Source of the DNA: an uncultured Ignavibacteriota bacterium
Lineage (GTDB): Bacteria; Bacteroidota; Ignavibacteria; Tepidaquicellales; Tepidaquicellaceae
Direction of reading: 5' to 3'
Length of the DNA: 5,171 nt
Assembly: GCA_903901375.1 (NCBI GenBank)
Contig: CAIUQV010000497.1
Location: 1 to 5,171 of the forward strand
The first letter of the stretch is position 1; each line of letters starts with the position of its first letter. The translations under genes were made by a program, and so were the position numbers. The notes under the pieces were generated by a model. The model was given only the letters and a program-made list of their open reading frames with translations. It did not search any database and was not told the origin of the DNA. Of the stretch, positions 1-4,877 are shown one piece after another.

Positions 1-100
1 GACGAGTTCCGATGATGGTTCTGCCATCTTTTAATCGGAAGAGAATGTCACCGACAGCTCCTGTCGGCTTTCCAAGTACTGATTTTTTTAGAATACCCAT
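1..100 (-). CDS. Partial gene, N-terminal 33 residues of a hypothetical protein
   Basis: The gene reads leftward from an ATG at 100-98 and is cut by the window edge, so only the first 33 residues are visible. They begin MGILKKSVLGK, then TGAVGD, and end FRLKDGRTIIGTR. The pattern of a short basic start, a G-x-x-G-x-x-G turn and a 'phenylalanine-arginine-x-x-x-G-x-x-x-I' strand resembles the N-termini of small Bacteroidota and Ignavibacteriota proteins such as the DUF6266-like group. That resemblance is from memory and is tentative. An in-frame stop lies a few codons upstream of the ATG, and no earlier start exists. There is no obvious Shine-Dalgarno site. A stem-loop with a 7-bp stem (51-57 with 61-67, loop 3 nt) lies inside the coding region. 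The gene is oriented away from the + strand cassette and is probably part of the host context rather than the cassette. Confidence 0.55.
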   Translation of the reverse strand, partial: MGILKKSVLGKPTGAVGDILFRLKDGRTIIGTR

Positions 101-292
101 GATTTTATACTGAGTTTAAATTTTAATAAAAAATTTGTGATTTAGAGCAGACCGATAGAGAATGTCTGCAAAGCGGACTTTACTTAGCGACACCGAGGCG
201 GGCGGGCACGGTAATTGAGGATTGAAATTGGGAAATTTAGTCTGATTATTTTAAAATTAATATTTGTAAATTTCGGAAAAGAGAGGACTAAA

Positions 293-313
293 TCCGCCCA
301 ACAAGACGGCGGA
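293..313. other. Small GC-rich inverted repeat
   Basis: TCCGCC at 293-298 is matched by GGCGGA at 308-313 across a 9-nt loop. It stands out because its surroundings are AT-rich, and it lies directly ahead of the 11-bp periodic repeat. No T-run follows, so it is not a classical terminator on the + strand. Its role is unknown. Confidence 0.35.
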
Positions 314-319
314 CCTTCG

Positions 320-424
320 GCGAGGAAAATACGAGGAATGAACCTATCTGAAGCGAAGTTAGAGCGCAAGGTGAACGAGAAACATACGAGAAAAGAACGA
401 GAAGCAAACGAGAACAAGCGAGAA
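320..424. repeat. Degenerate 11-bp periodic repeat (RCGAGAA-type units)
   Basis: A core close to RCGAGRA recurs with an 11-bp step. It starts at 320 (GCGAGGA), 331 (ACGAGGA), then weaker in-phase copies at 353 (GCGAAG) and 364 (GCGCAAG), then exact ACGAGAA at 375, 386, 397 and 408, and GCGAGAA at 418 after a 10-bp step. The unit at 342 is eroded. A period of 11 is not a multiple of three, so it is not explained by a repetitive protein. It is close to one helical turn, so every core would face the same side of the DNA. This would suit a phased protein-binding array or an old tandem duplication. The function is unknown. Confidence 0.6.
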
Positions 425-585
425 AACGATTCAGTTTTCAAGTATTTGCTGCTTTTTTCGGTCTTGCGGGTCAATATTTTCGTTTCGTTTTTCATTGTTG
501 TGTTGTCTTTCTACTATAAGTCACAGCAGAAAAAATATTTTTGCCATATTTTGTGAGAAAAAAATCAAAGCAGAGAAAAGATGAC

Positions 586-612
586 CACGAATTACACGAA
601 TTTTACGAATTA
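586..612. repeat. Triple 9-bp tandem repeat of the 'CACGAATTA' type
   Basis: Three consecutive 9-mers are visible: CACGAATTA (586-594), CACGAATTT (595-603) and TACGAATTA (604-612). Short intergenic arrays of this kind, often beginning 'ccacgaattacacgaat', are widespread in environmental bacterial genomes as I recall, and have no assigned function. Here the array lies between the 11-bp periodic stretch and the leader of the sigma-like gene. It is probably a dispersed genomic repeat and not specific to this locus. Confidence 0.7.
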
Positions 613-665
613 GTGACAATGTGAAAATAATTACAAGGATTGAAATGATAAATTAGGCAAAAAAA

Positions 666-676
666 TTATATTTTTG
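666..676 (+). promoter_or_regulatory. Candidate promoter -7 box upstream of module A
   Basis: TATTTTTG at 669-676 exactly fits TAnnTTTG, the -7 consensus of Bacteroidota housekeeping promoters. The surrounding 11-mer TTATATTTTTG (666-676) is identical to the one at 3441-3451 in the promoter of module B. Initiation just downstream would give a leader of roughly 130 nt before the ATG at 815. No good -33 element lies at the right distance (the nearest TTG is at 640-642, somewhat too far). The motif is AT-rich and a further TATTTTTG occurs at 536-543, so a chance match is possible. Confidence 0.3.
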
Positions 677-773
677 GGGTTTTTGAAAAAAGTTGAAAAA
701 ATATTCCGATTTTCGTGGCAAAAATATAAAATGGGTTGTGTATAGTAGTAGAGGAGTAGGAATTAGGAGATAA

Positions 774-791
774 ATGGAGAAATCTTATTAA
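774..791 (+). other. Five-codon leader ORF with its own Shine-Dalgarno site
   Basis: ATG at 774 opens a minimal frame encoding MEKSY and stopping at TAA 789-791. It is preceded by AATTAGGAG (760-768), a strong ribosome binding site at good spacing. The same arrangement (ATTAGGAG, then an A-rich spacer, then ATG) recurs 40 bp downstream at the start of the sigma-like gene, so the leader looks like a short duplicate of the true start. It could be an upstream ORF that tunes translation, or a by-product of duplication. The peptide itself has no recognisable function. Confidence 0.3.
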
Positions 792-802
792 CTTTTTACA
801 TT

Positions 803-808
803 AGGAGA
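803..808 (+). promoter_or_regulatory. Ribosome binding site deciding the start of the sigma-like gene
   Basis: AGGAGA lies 6 nt before ATG 815, an optimal Shine-Dalgarno placement. It supports 815 as the start and argues against the ATG at 774, whose frame closes after five codons. Confidence 0.7.
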
Positions 809-814
809 AATAAA

Positions 815-1996
815 ATGAGTGACAGCAGAAATTTCAGAGATGAAGAATCTGAGCAAAACGAAAGCAATATAAAACGAGATATGGCAGATGACGAACTCAC
901 AGAAGAGAATGCATCTTTTGACGATTTAATAAAACCGGAATTTGACGAAACATTAGGAAGGTACAGAGAACCTGACGATGACGACATTGATGAAAACGAA
1001 GAGAAAACGAGAGAAGAAGAAGATGAAACGGACTACATAAAGATGATGCAAAAAGATAAACGGTTAAAGGAATTAAATGACATAATGATTACAGACGGGG
1101 ACTACAGAGAAGAAGAAAAACTATTGAAGGAAGAGGAAGAGAAAGAAGCAAACAAAGAAGAGGAAGAAGAAAGGACAGAGGACGCAAAATACGAGGAAAT
1201 AAGTGCAGATTGTTTTGCAGGAGATGATGAAGAAACAAAGAAAACCAAGAACATAGCGATAAGTACATTTTTACGTTCACCAAAATATGAAATTGTTTGT
1301 GAAATAATCGATAACGTGCTTAAAATGATACTTTTCGGGAAAAATTACATTGAAAGCGGAGCGACTATTGTATCAGATATAACGTACGGATATTTAAATG
1401 GGAGAAAATGGGATGTAGAGATATTTCCAGAATACAGGAAGCAAGTTTTGTTTAAGTTCAAATACAACATAATACCAAATTTATTAAACAAGTATTACGG
1501 GAAAAAAATAGAAGGGCTTTCGGATGAAGAGATACAGGAAAAGAACTTTAAAGGTGAAAGTTTAAGAAAAGGAATAAAAAGGAAATTAGATTATAAAAAT
1601 TTAAGTACTGATGAATTTGATATTGATGCAAAAGACAAGAAACTGATAAATGAAGATACAGAAAACGACAAATACACAAGCAGCAGAATACATCCACGTG
1701 CATATGACTCAGAAAAGGAAGAGAAAGAAAATGCAAGACAAATAAAGACGATAGAAGTATTACTAATAAGATGCGAAATGGTGTTGAACAAAAGCGATGA
1801 TGAAGAAATCAAACAATTATGGGAAGCGATAACGAGTACAGAGGACATAAAGAAAATAAACCAACAGGCGGCTGAAAAGATGAACAGGACAGTAAAAGAG
1901 ATACAGAACATAAAGAAAAGACTGACAAGGTATTTAAGGAAGGAAATACCTGATATAAACTTTGATACTTTTTTGAAAGAAGATATCGAAGAATAA
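815..1996 (+). CDS. Divergent sigma-70-like transcription factor with acidic N-terminus
   Basis: This 393-residue protein has three parts. Residues 1-145 are extremely acidic and low in complexity, with runs of Glu and Asp (DDDDID near 54-59, EEEEER near 115-120). Residues about 165-230 resemble sigma region 2 of an atypical sigma-70 group: a 'TIVSDI..GYLNGRKWD' motif (184-200) followed by a helical stretch, matching the 'DIVSE...L.GKRKWNP' pattern I recall for sigma-like proteins found on accessory DNA. Residues about 325-378 look like region 4, a helix-turn-helix in which the segment INQQAAEKMNRTVKEI is followed by a basic KKRLTRYLRK tail. The predicted role is to direct RNA polymerase or bind DNA in the cytoplasm. 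The acidic N-terminus could be autoinhibitory or mimic DNA, as region 1.1 does in primary sigma factors; that is inference. It is the first gene of module A, whose last gene encodes an ImmA/IrrE protease. The assignment rests on motif resemblance only, and a generic HTH protein is the alternative. Confidence 0.6.
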   Translation: MSDSRNFRDEESEQNESNIKRDMADDELTEENASFDDLIKPEFDETLGRYREPDDDDIDENEEKTREEEDETDYIKMMQKDKRLKELNDIMITDGDYREEEKLLKEEEEKEANKEEEEERTEDAKYEEISADCFAGDDEETKKTKNIAISTFLRSPKYEIVCEIIDNVLKMILFGKNYIESGATIVSDITYGYLNGRKWDVEIFPEYRKQVLFKFKYNIIPNLLNKYYGKKIEGLSDEEIQEKNFKGESLRKGIKRKLDYKNLSTDEFDIDAKDKKLINEDTENDKYTSSRIHPRAYDSEKEEKENARQIKTIEVLLIRCEMVLNKSDDEEIKQLWEAITSTEDIKKINQQAAEKMNRTVKEIQNIKKRLTRYLRKEIPDINFDTFLKEDIEE

Positions 1997-2060
1997 AAGA
2001 GAATAGTTTTAATATAAAATAATAACAAACATCGTCGGAAGAAATAATTAGGAGTACAAG

Positions 2061-2093
2061 ATGTACTTTAAGCGGATTTTATTCGGATTATAG
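2061..2093 (+). other. Ten-codon mini-ORF with strong Shine-Dalgarno site
   Basis: AGGAG at 2050-2054 lies 6 nt before ATG 2061, which encodes MYFKRILFGL and stops at TAG 2091-2093. The frame is the same as that of the next gene (ATG 2142), but a second stop, TAA 2106-2108, also separates them. The next gene lacks any Shine-Dalgarno site, so this well-placed site may serve a leader peptide whose translation affects the downstream gene. It could instead be a remnant of an earlier N-terminus. The region also has CGGATT as a direct repeat (2073 and 2084) and ATTCGG/CCGAAT as an inverted repeat (2081-2086 with 2110-2115). Confidence 0.3.
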
Positions 2094-2141
2094 AATAGGA
2101 AAGGGTAAACCGAATTTCAAAAACCGAAAATTAAACGAATT

Positions 2142-2573
2142 ATGGAAAATAGAGTGGCAAAGAATTTATTAGAATTCTTATCAGACCCGGAAAATTACGA
2201 CAAAGAGGTCGTAGAAAAAATCGTTTCAGAGAAGAAGAAACGCAGAGAAGAAGTGAAACAAAGGATACTTGAAACACTTAAGAAAGCAGAATTAGCAGAG
2301 GCAAAAAGAAAGGAAGTGATTTCAAGAGAAAGCAAGGAAACAACAGAGCCCAAGAGCAGATTTGAAGAAGGTAAAAGAAATCAGGAAGAATTTAACAAGA
2401 AATATATGAGCGCCGGATTTTTGAGAGGCGGCTCAACGAACACATGCGGATATCATATAAATTACAGAGAGGGGGAAAAGACCAACGAAGATGAAAAGAA
2501 AGCAGCAGAAGAAAGAGACAGAGAAGCAATGGAGGTATTCAAAAAAATAAGAAAAGAGGAAAAGAATAAATGA
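2142..2573 (+). CDS. Small highly charged protein of unknown function in the sigma-protease operon
   Basis: I do not recognise this 143-residue protein. Residues 1-85 are rich in Lys, Glu and Arg and predicted to be long helices or coiled coil (KKKRREEVKQRILETLKKAE near 31-50). Residues 88-108 are different: a glycine-rich, uncharged patch with AGFLRGGSTNTCGYHINY containing one Cys (102) and one His (105). The C-terminus returns to charged helix. It has no signal peptide or membrane segment. It lies 145 bp after the sigma-like gene and overlaps the metallopeptidase gene by 4 bp (ATGA at 2570-2573), so it is probably translationally coupled to the protease. No Shine-Dalgarno site precedes ATG 2142, and no better start exists. 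Position and size would suit an anti-sigma factor, adaptor or protease substrate, with the Gly-rich patch as a possible cleavage or binding site; this is inference. Confidence 0.65.
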   Translation: MENRVAKNLLEFLSDPENYDKEVVEKIVSEKKKRREEVKQRILETLKKAELAEAKRKEVISRESKETTEPKSRFEEGKRNQEEFNKKYMSAGFLRGGSTNTCGYHINYREGEKTNEDEKKAAEERDREAMEVFKKIRKEEKNK

Positions 2574-3331
2574 GTGCAAGAGCAAAAGTAAACGCAAGGG
2601 AGCTGCTGGACAAGTATTGCATAAAACATCCGAAGGACATGGATATAAGGGCGATTGCTAATGCAGAGAACCTGATGATAAAAGAGGAAGACACAAAGGG
2701 ACACATAGGAAGAATATTCATAGAGGGAGATGCGGGAATAATAACGATAGACAACAAAATAAAGGAGGAAGGAAGAAAGAATTTTACAATAGGTCATGAA
2801 GTTGGACATTTCATCTTAGAAAAGGAGAGAGAATTTTACTGCAGCAATTCAGACATAATGAATTTCTGGCAGAACAAGAATCACGAACAAGAATCGAACA
2901 TATTTGCAGCAGAGCTATTAATGCCGGAAGAGTGGATAAAGCAGTACGTGAAATGGAAGGACGAAGCACTTGAAACGCTTGAAGAAGCAGCAATGATGTT
3001 CGGGACGACATTAAGTTCGATGTCGCTGAGGTACGCCGAATGCGGCAAGTTTCCGATAGCGGTAATATTCAGTCAGGACGGGAAAGTGAAGTGGTCGAAA
3101 ATAAGCGAAGACTTTCCATTTCAGTGGATAGAGAACGGGCAGAAAGTGAATGAATATTCGAAAGCATTGGATTTTTACAAAGGGAAGGAAATCGGTAAAG
3201 AGAAAGAAGATATATTAGCGGATGCGTGGTTTGCGAAGGACAATAATTTTGAGAAAGGAAAGTATTTTTATGAGCAGAATGTTGTTATGAAAAGATTGAA
3301 TGGAGTGCTGACATTTGTGTGGGATGATTGA
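2570..3331 (+). CDS. ImmA/IrrE family zinc metallopeptidase with C-terminal extension (module A)
   Basis: The 253-residue protein carries the M78/COG2856 signature: FTIGHEVGHFIL with the zinc motif HEVGH at residues 76-80, and EQESNIFAAELLMPE at 106-120, in which Glu106 (or Glu108) should be the third zinc ligand. A cytoplasmic protease is expected. Family members ImmA (ICEBs1) and IrrE/PprI (Deinococcus) cleave repressor proteins to switch on genes. Residues about 120-165 form the usual helical segment, with 'EEAAMMFGTTLSSMSLRY' typical of the family. Residues 170-253 are an extra domain starting near FPIAVIF and ending in LTFVWDD, which may sense a signal or recognise the substrate. Start 2570 overlaps the previous stop, and AGAGGA at 2555-2560 serves as ribosome binding site. 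Its likely partner is one of the two upstream proteins, since no XRE gene lies within this operon. The family call is firm; the substrate is unknown. Confidence 0.9.
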   Translation: MSARAKVNARELLDKYCIKHPKDMDIRAIANAENLMIKEEDTKGHIGRIFIEGDAGIITIDNKIKEEGRKNFTIGHEVGHFILEKEREFYCSNSDIMNFWQNKNHEQESNIFAAELLMPEEWIKQYVKWKDEALETLEEAAMMFGTTLSSMSLRYAECGKFPIAVIFSQDGKVKWSKISEDFPFQWIENGQKVNEYSKALDFYKGKEIGKEKEDILADAWFAKDNNFEKGKYFYEQNVVMKRLNGVLTFVWDD

Positions 3332-3385
3332 TGCACAATGTTACTTTTTTAGATATAGATATTAATTGTAAATATTATTGTGCAT
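3331..3385. repeat. 9-bp inverted repeat after the module A operon
   Basis: ATGCACAAT (3331-3339) and ATTGTGCAT (3377-3385) are exact inverted copies separated by 37 bp. They begin in the last base of the protease stop codon. An overlapping direct repeat, ATTAATTG, occurs at 3361-3368 and 3384-3391. The loop is long and no T-run follows directly, so this is a poor terminator. Paired regulator half-sites upstream of module B are a reasonable alternative, which is inference. Confidence 0.45.
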
Positions 3386-3420
3386 TAATTGCTTCTTTTT
3401 AAGTATATCACGTTACATTC

Positions 3421-3451
3421 TTGACTTTAATAAACCAATGTTATATTTTTG
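3421..3451 (+). promoter_or_regulatory. Promoter of the XRE-ImmA-PIN operon
   Basis: TTGACT at 3421-3426 is followed by TATTTTTG at 3444-3451, which exactly fits the Bacteroidota -7 consensus TAnnTTTG. The CTTG at 3420-3423 sits 20 bp upstream of the box, as expected of a -33 element. Read as a sigma-70 promoter, TTGACT with a 17-bp spacer and TATTTT also fits. Initiation just after the box would give a leader of about 15 nt, A-rich and without a Shine-Dalgarno site, before ATG 3473. This is the best promoter in the window. Confidence 0.55.
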
Positions 3452-3457
3452 TAACAT
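3438..3457. promoter_or_regulatory. Palindromic operator overlapping the promoter box
   Basis: ATGTTA (3438-3443) and TAACAT (3452-3457) are exact inverted half-sites. The 8-bp spacer between them is precisely the -7 box TATTTTTG. A bound dimer would hide the box. XRE-family repressors commonly bind such dyads at their own promoters, so autorepression by the downstream XRE protein is the simplest reading. Related sequences lie upstream: ATGTTAC at 3338-3344 and GTTACAT at 3412-3418. Binding is inferred. Confidence 0.5.
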
Positions 3458-3472
3458 AAACAAATCAAAACA

Positions 3473-3817
3473 ATGGAGCAAAGCACAACAATTGGGAAAA
3501 ATTTAGCCTTTTTGAGGGATATTAACAAAATGACACAGGAAAAGGTTGCCGAATATTTAGGAATTAACCGAGTTGAGTTGAGTTATTATGAAAACGGGAG
3601 CAGAAATACCCCTTTAGATATATTGAATAAATTATCGGATTTATATCAGGTACAACTGATAGATATTTTGGAAATGAAAGAAGAAGACAGAAAAGCAAAA
3701 GCAGTGATGGCATTCAGAGCCGAAGGGCTGAGTACAGAAGGATACAAAGCCATTGGAGAATTCGGGAAGATAGTTAAGAATTATATAAAGATGAAAAGCA
3801 TAGAGGAAAGAAAATGA
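3473..3817 (+). CDS. XRE-family helix-turn-helix transcriptional regulator
   Basis: The protein has 114 residues. Residues 7-66 form an HTH_3/XRE domain: IGKNLAFLRDINKMTQEKVA as the first helices and scaffold, then LGINRVELSYYENGSR (29-44) with the recognition helix around 32-40, then PLDILNKLSDLYQV. Residues 68-114 are a helical tail with AVMAFRAEGLS and IVKNYIKM, a tail I associate with XRE proteins paired with COG2856 proteases. It is expected to repress its operon from the palindrome over the promoter and to be the target of the protease encoded next, with which it overlaps by 4 bp (ATGA, 3814-3817). The analogous pairs ImmR/ImmA and DdrO/IrrE work this way. No Shine-Dalgarno site precedes ATG 3473, consistent with the very short A-rich leader. 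The family call is firm; autoregulation is inferred. Confidence 0.9.
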   Translation: MEQSTTIGKNLAFLRDINKMTQEKVAEYLGINRVELSYYENGSRNTPLDILNKLSDLYQVQLIDILEMKEEDRKAKAVMAFRAEGLSTEGYKAIGEFGKIVKNYIKMKSIEERK

Positions 3818-4515
3818 GTCACGAATTTGAAATGAAAATATTAGCAAAAGATTTCAGAGTCGATAATGGTTTTGGAAAGACTGAACCAATCAGGCTGAAA
3901 AGTCTTCTAATGAAATTAAACGTAATAACATTTTTCAGAGATATTGACGAAAACATTTCGGGTATTTCTTTGAAAGTAAACAACGACAGATTTATATTAA
4001 TAAATTCATTGAAACCATTAGGGAGACAGCATTTCACTATTTGCCATGAGTTGTATCATTTATTTTTTGAAAAAGAATTTGAGAGAAACGTATGTTATGC
4101 AGAAACAACAGGGAAAAGAAGCAATACGGAGATAAGGGCAGATTTGTTTGCATCATATCTACTATTACCGGAAGACGGTATTTATGAATTGATTCCAAAA
4201 GAAGAAAGAGGACATAACAAAATTACGCTGATGACATTAATAAAGGCAGAGCAATATTACTCATGTTCGAGGGGGGCGCTTTTAACGGCACTAAAGAGAA
4301 TGAAATTAATAAACTCAACTTATTATGAAAAATTTAAAAAGGATGTAATCGCAGATGCGAGCCGGCTGGGATACGAAACAACTCTATACGAAAAAGGAAA
4401 TAAAGGAATTATAATTGGAGATTACGGAGAGAAAGCAAGACGACTGTACGAAACAGGAAAAATTTCGGAACAGAATTACATCACAATGATGCTGGATGCA
4501 GGGATAGAGGTATAA
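3814..4515 (+). CDS. ImmA/IrrE family zinc metallopeptidase (module B, XRE-linked)
   Basis: The 233-residue M78/COG2856 protein has FTICHELYHLFF with the zinc motif HELYH at 78-82, and TEIRADLFASYLLLPE (105-120) with Glu106 as the likely third zinc ligand. The HFTICHELYHLFFEKEF form is typical of XRE-paired members. Residues about 135-165 are a helical segment (LIKAEQYYSCSRGALLTALK). The C-terminal part (175-233) ends with an 'ARRLYETGKISEQNYITMMLDAG' type helix pair, usual for this subgroup. A cytoplasmic protease that cleaves or inactivates the XRE regulator is expected. ATG 3814 overlaps the regulator stop, with AGAGGA at 3802-3807 spaced 6 nt away. It differs clearly from the module A protease: it lacks that protein's C-terminal domain, and similarity is largely limited to the zinc-site motifs. 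It is therefore not a recent duplicate. Confidence 0.9.
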   Translation: MSHEFEMKILAKDFRVDNGFGKTEPIRLKSLLMKLNVITFFRDIDENISGISLKVNNDRFILINSLKPLGRQHFTICHELYHLFFEKEFERNVCYAETTGKRSNTEIRADLFASYLLLPEDGIYELIPKEERGHNKITLMTLIKAEQYYSCSRGALLTALKRMKLINSTYYEKFKKDVIADASRLGYETTLYEKGNKGIIIGDYGEKARRLYETGKISEQNYITMMLDAGIEV

Positions 4516-4526
4516 TGAGGTAAATA

Positions 4527-4871
4527 ATGAGCAAAGGAGAGGATAAAACTAAAATATTATTGGATGCTGATGTTATAATAAACTTTATTAACGGGAATAA
4601 ACTTTCTTTATTAGCTAAAATATTCCCTAATAGATTTTGCATTATTGACAGGGTAAAAAAAGAACTGAGCAAAAGAAACAGCGCGAAGATTTTAGTTGAT
4701 AATTTTATACAAACAGAAAACATCGAAGAAATTTCGTTTCCTGATACAGATTATGAAATACTAAGAGAATATTCGATTTTAGTGTCAACAGATTATGGAC
4801 TGGGAGACGGAGAGAGTGCATGTTTAGCGTATGCAAGATTCAGAGCCAGTTATATTTCAAGCAGTAATTAA
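4527..4871 (+). CDS. PIN-domain protein, N-terminal part, truncated by an in-frame TAA
   Basis: The 114-residue product covers most of a PIN ribonuclease-type fold. Visible acidic positions are Asp13 in LLDADVIINF, Glu46 in DRVKKEL, and Glu96 in GLGDGESACLAYA. The frame stops at TAA 4869-4871 immediately after YISSSN, where family members continue with a serine-asparagine turn, a conserved acidic residue and a 'YC..H.I' stretch. That missing part is found in the same frame just beyond the stop. ATG 4527 is supported by GAGGT at 4517-4521, and the gene begins 11 bp after the protease stop, so it belongs to the XRE-ImmA operon. PIN proteins usually cut RNA, and here it would be the operon's effector or toxin. 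Lacking the fourth acidic position and the last helices, the truncated product is probably inactive unless the stop is read through or is a sequence error. Confidence 0.75.
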   Translation: MSKGEDKTKILLDADVIINFINGNKLSLLAKIFPNRFCIIDRVKKELSKRNSAKILVDNFIQTENIEEISFPDTDYEILREYSILVSTDYGLGDGESACLAYARFRASYISSSN

Positions 4872-4877
4872 TCCGAT

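Larger units (their letters stand above)
101..814. other. Long region without a convincing gene, with several repeats and leader signals
   Basis: No reading frame here looks like a real protein. The two longest open frames (184-495 on - and 215-556 on +, the latter starting only at TTG) overlap on opposite strands, lack ribosome binding sites and give unrecognisable low-complexity products. The stretch holds small inverted repeats (147-152 with 164-169; 293-298 with 308-313), an 11-bp periodic repeat, a triple 9-bp repeat, AT-rich tracts at 661-730 and the leader of the downstream operon. It separates the divergent left gene from the + strand cassette, so it must hold the promoters of both. 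It could also hold an unrecognised non-coding RNA, but nothing proves this. Confidence 0.6.

Noticed and set aside
51..67. Perfect 7-bp stem-loop near the left edge as a terminator
   Set aside because: It lies inside the coding start of the left - strand gene and is not followed by a T-run in a sensible position.
184..495. 103-codon open frame on the - strand in the left intergenic region
   Set aside because: It overlaps another open frame on the opposite strand, runs through the 11-bp periodic repeat, has no ribosome binding site and gives a Ser/Phe-rich product without recognisable features.
215..556. 113-codon open frame on the + strand in the left intergenic region
   Set aside because: It starts only at TTG without a ribosome binding site. 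Its charged middle part is produced by the 11-bp repeat, and its hydrophobic end reflects T-rich DNA.
1104..1187. Long GAA/GAG-rich purine tract as a possible microsatellite or triplex element
   Set aside because: It is explained by the acidic Glu-rich protein segment. The codons are mixed GAA, GAG and AAA with no exact repeat unit.
1591..2028. 145-codon open frame on the - strand opposite the sigma-like gene
   Set aside because: It is a Ser/Phe/Leu-rich mirror of the purine-rich coding strand, a usual artefact opposite Lys/Glu-rich genes. The + strand gene has a proper start and recognisable domain motifs.
2462..2809. 115-codon open frame on the - strand spanning the start of the first protease gene
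   Set aside because: It lies opposite two overlapping + strand genes, one with a firm family assignment, and has no family features itself.
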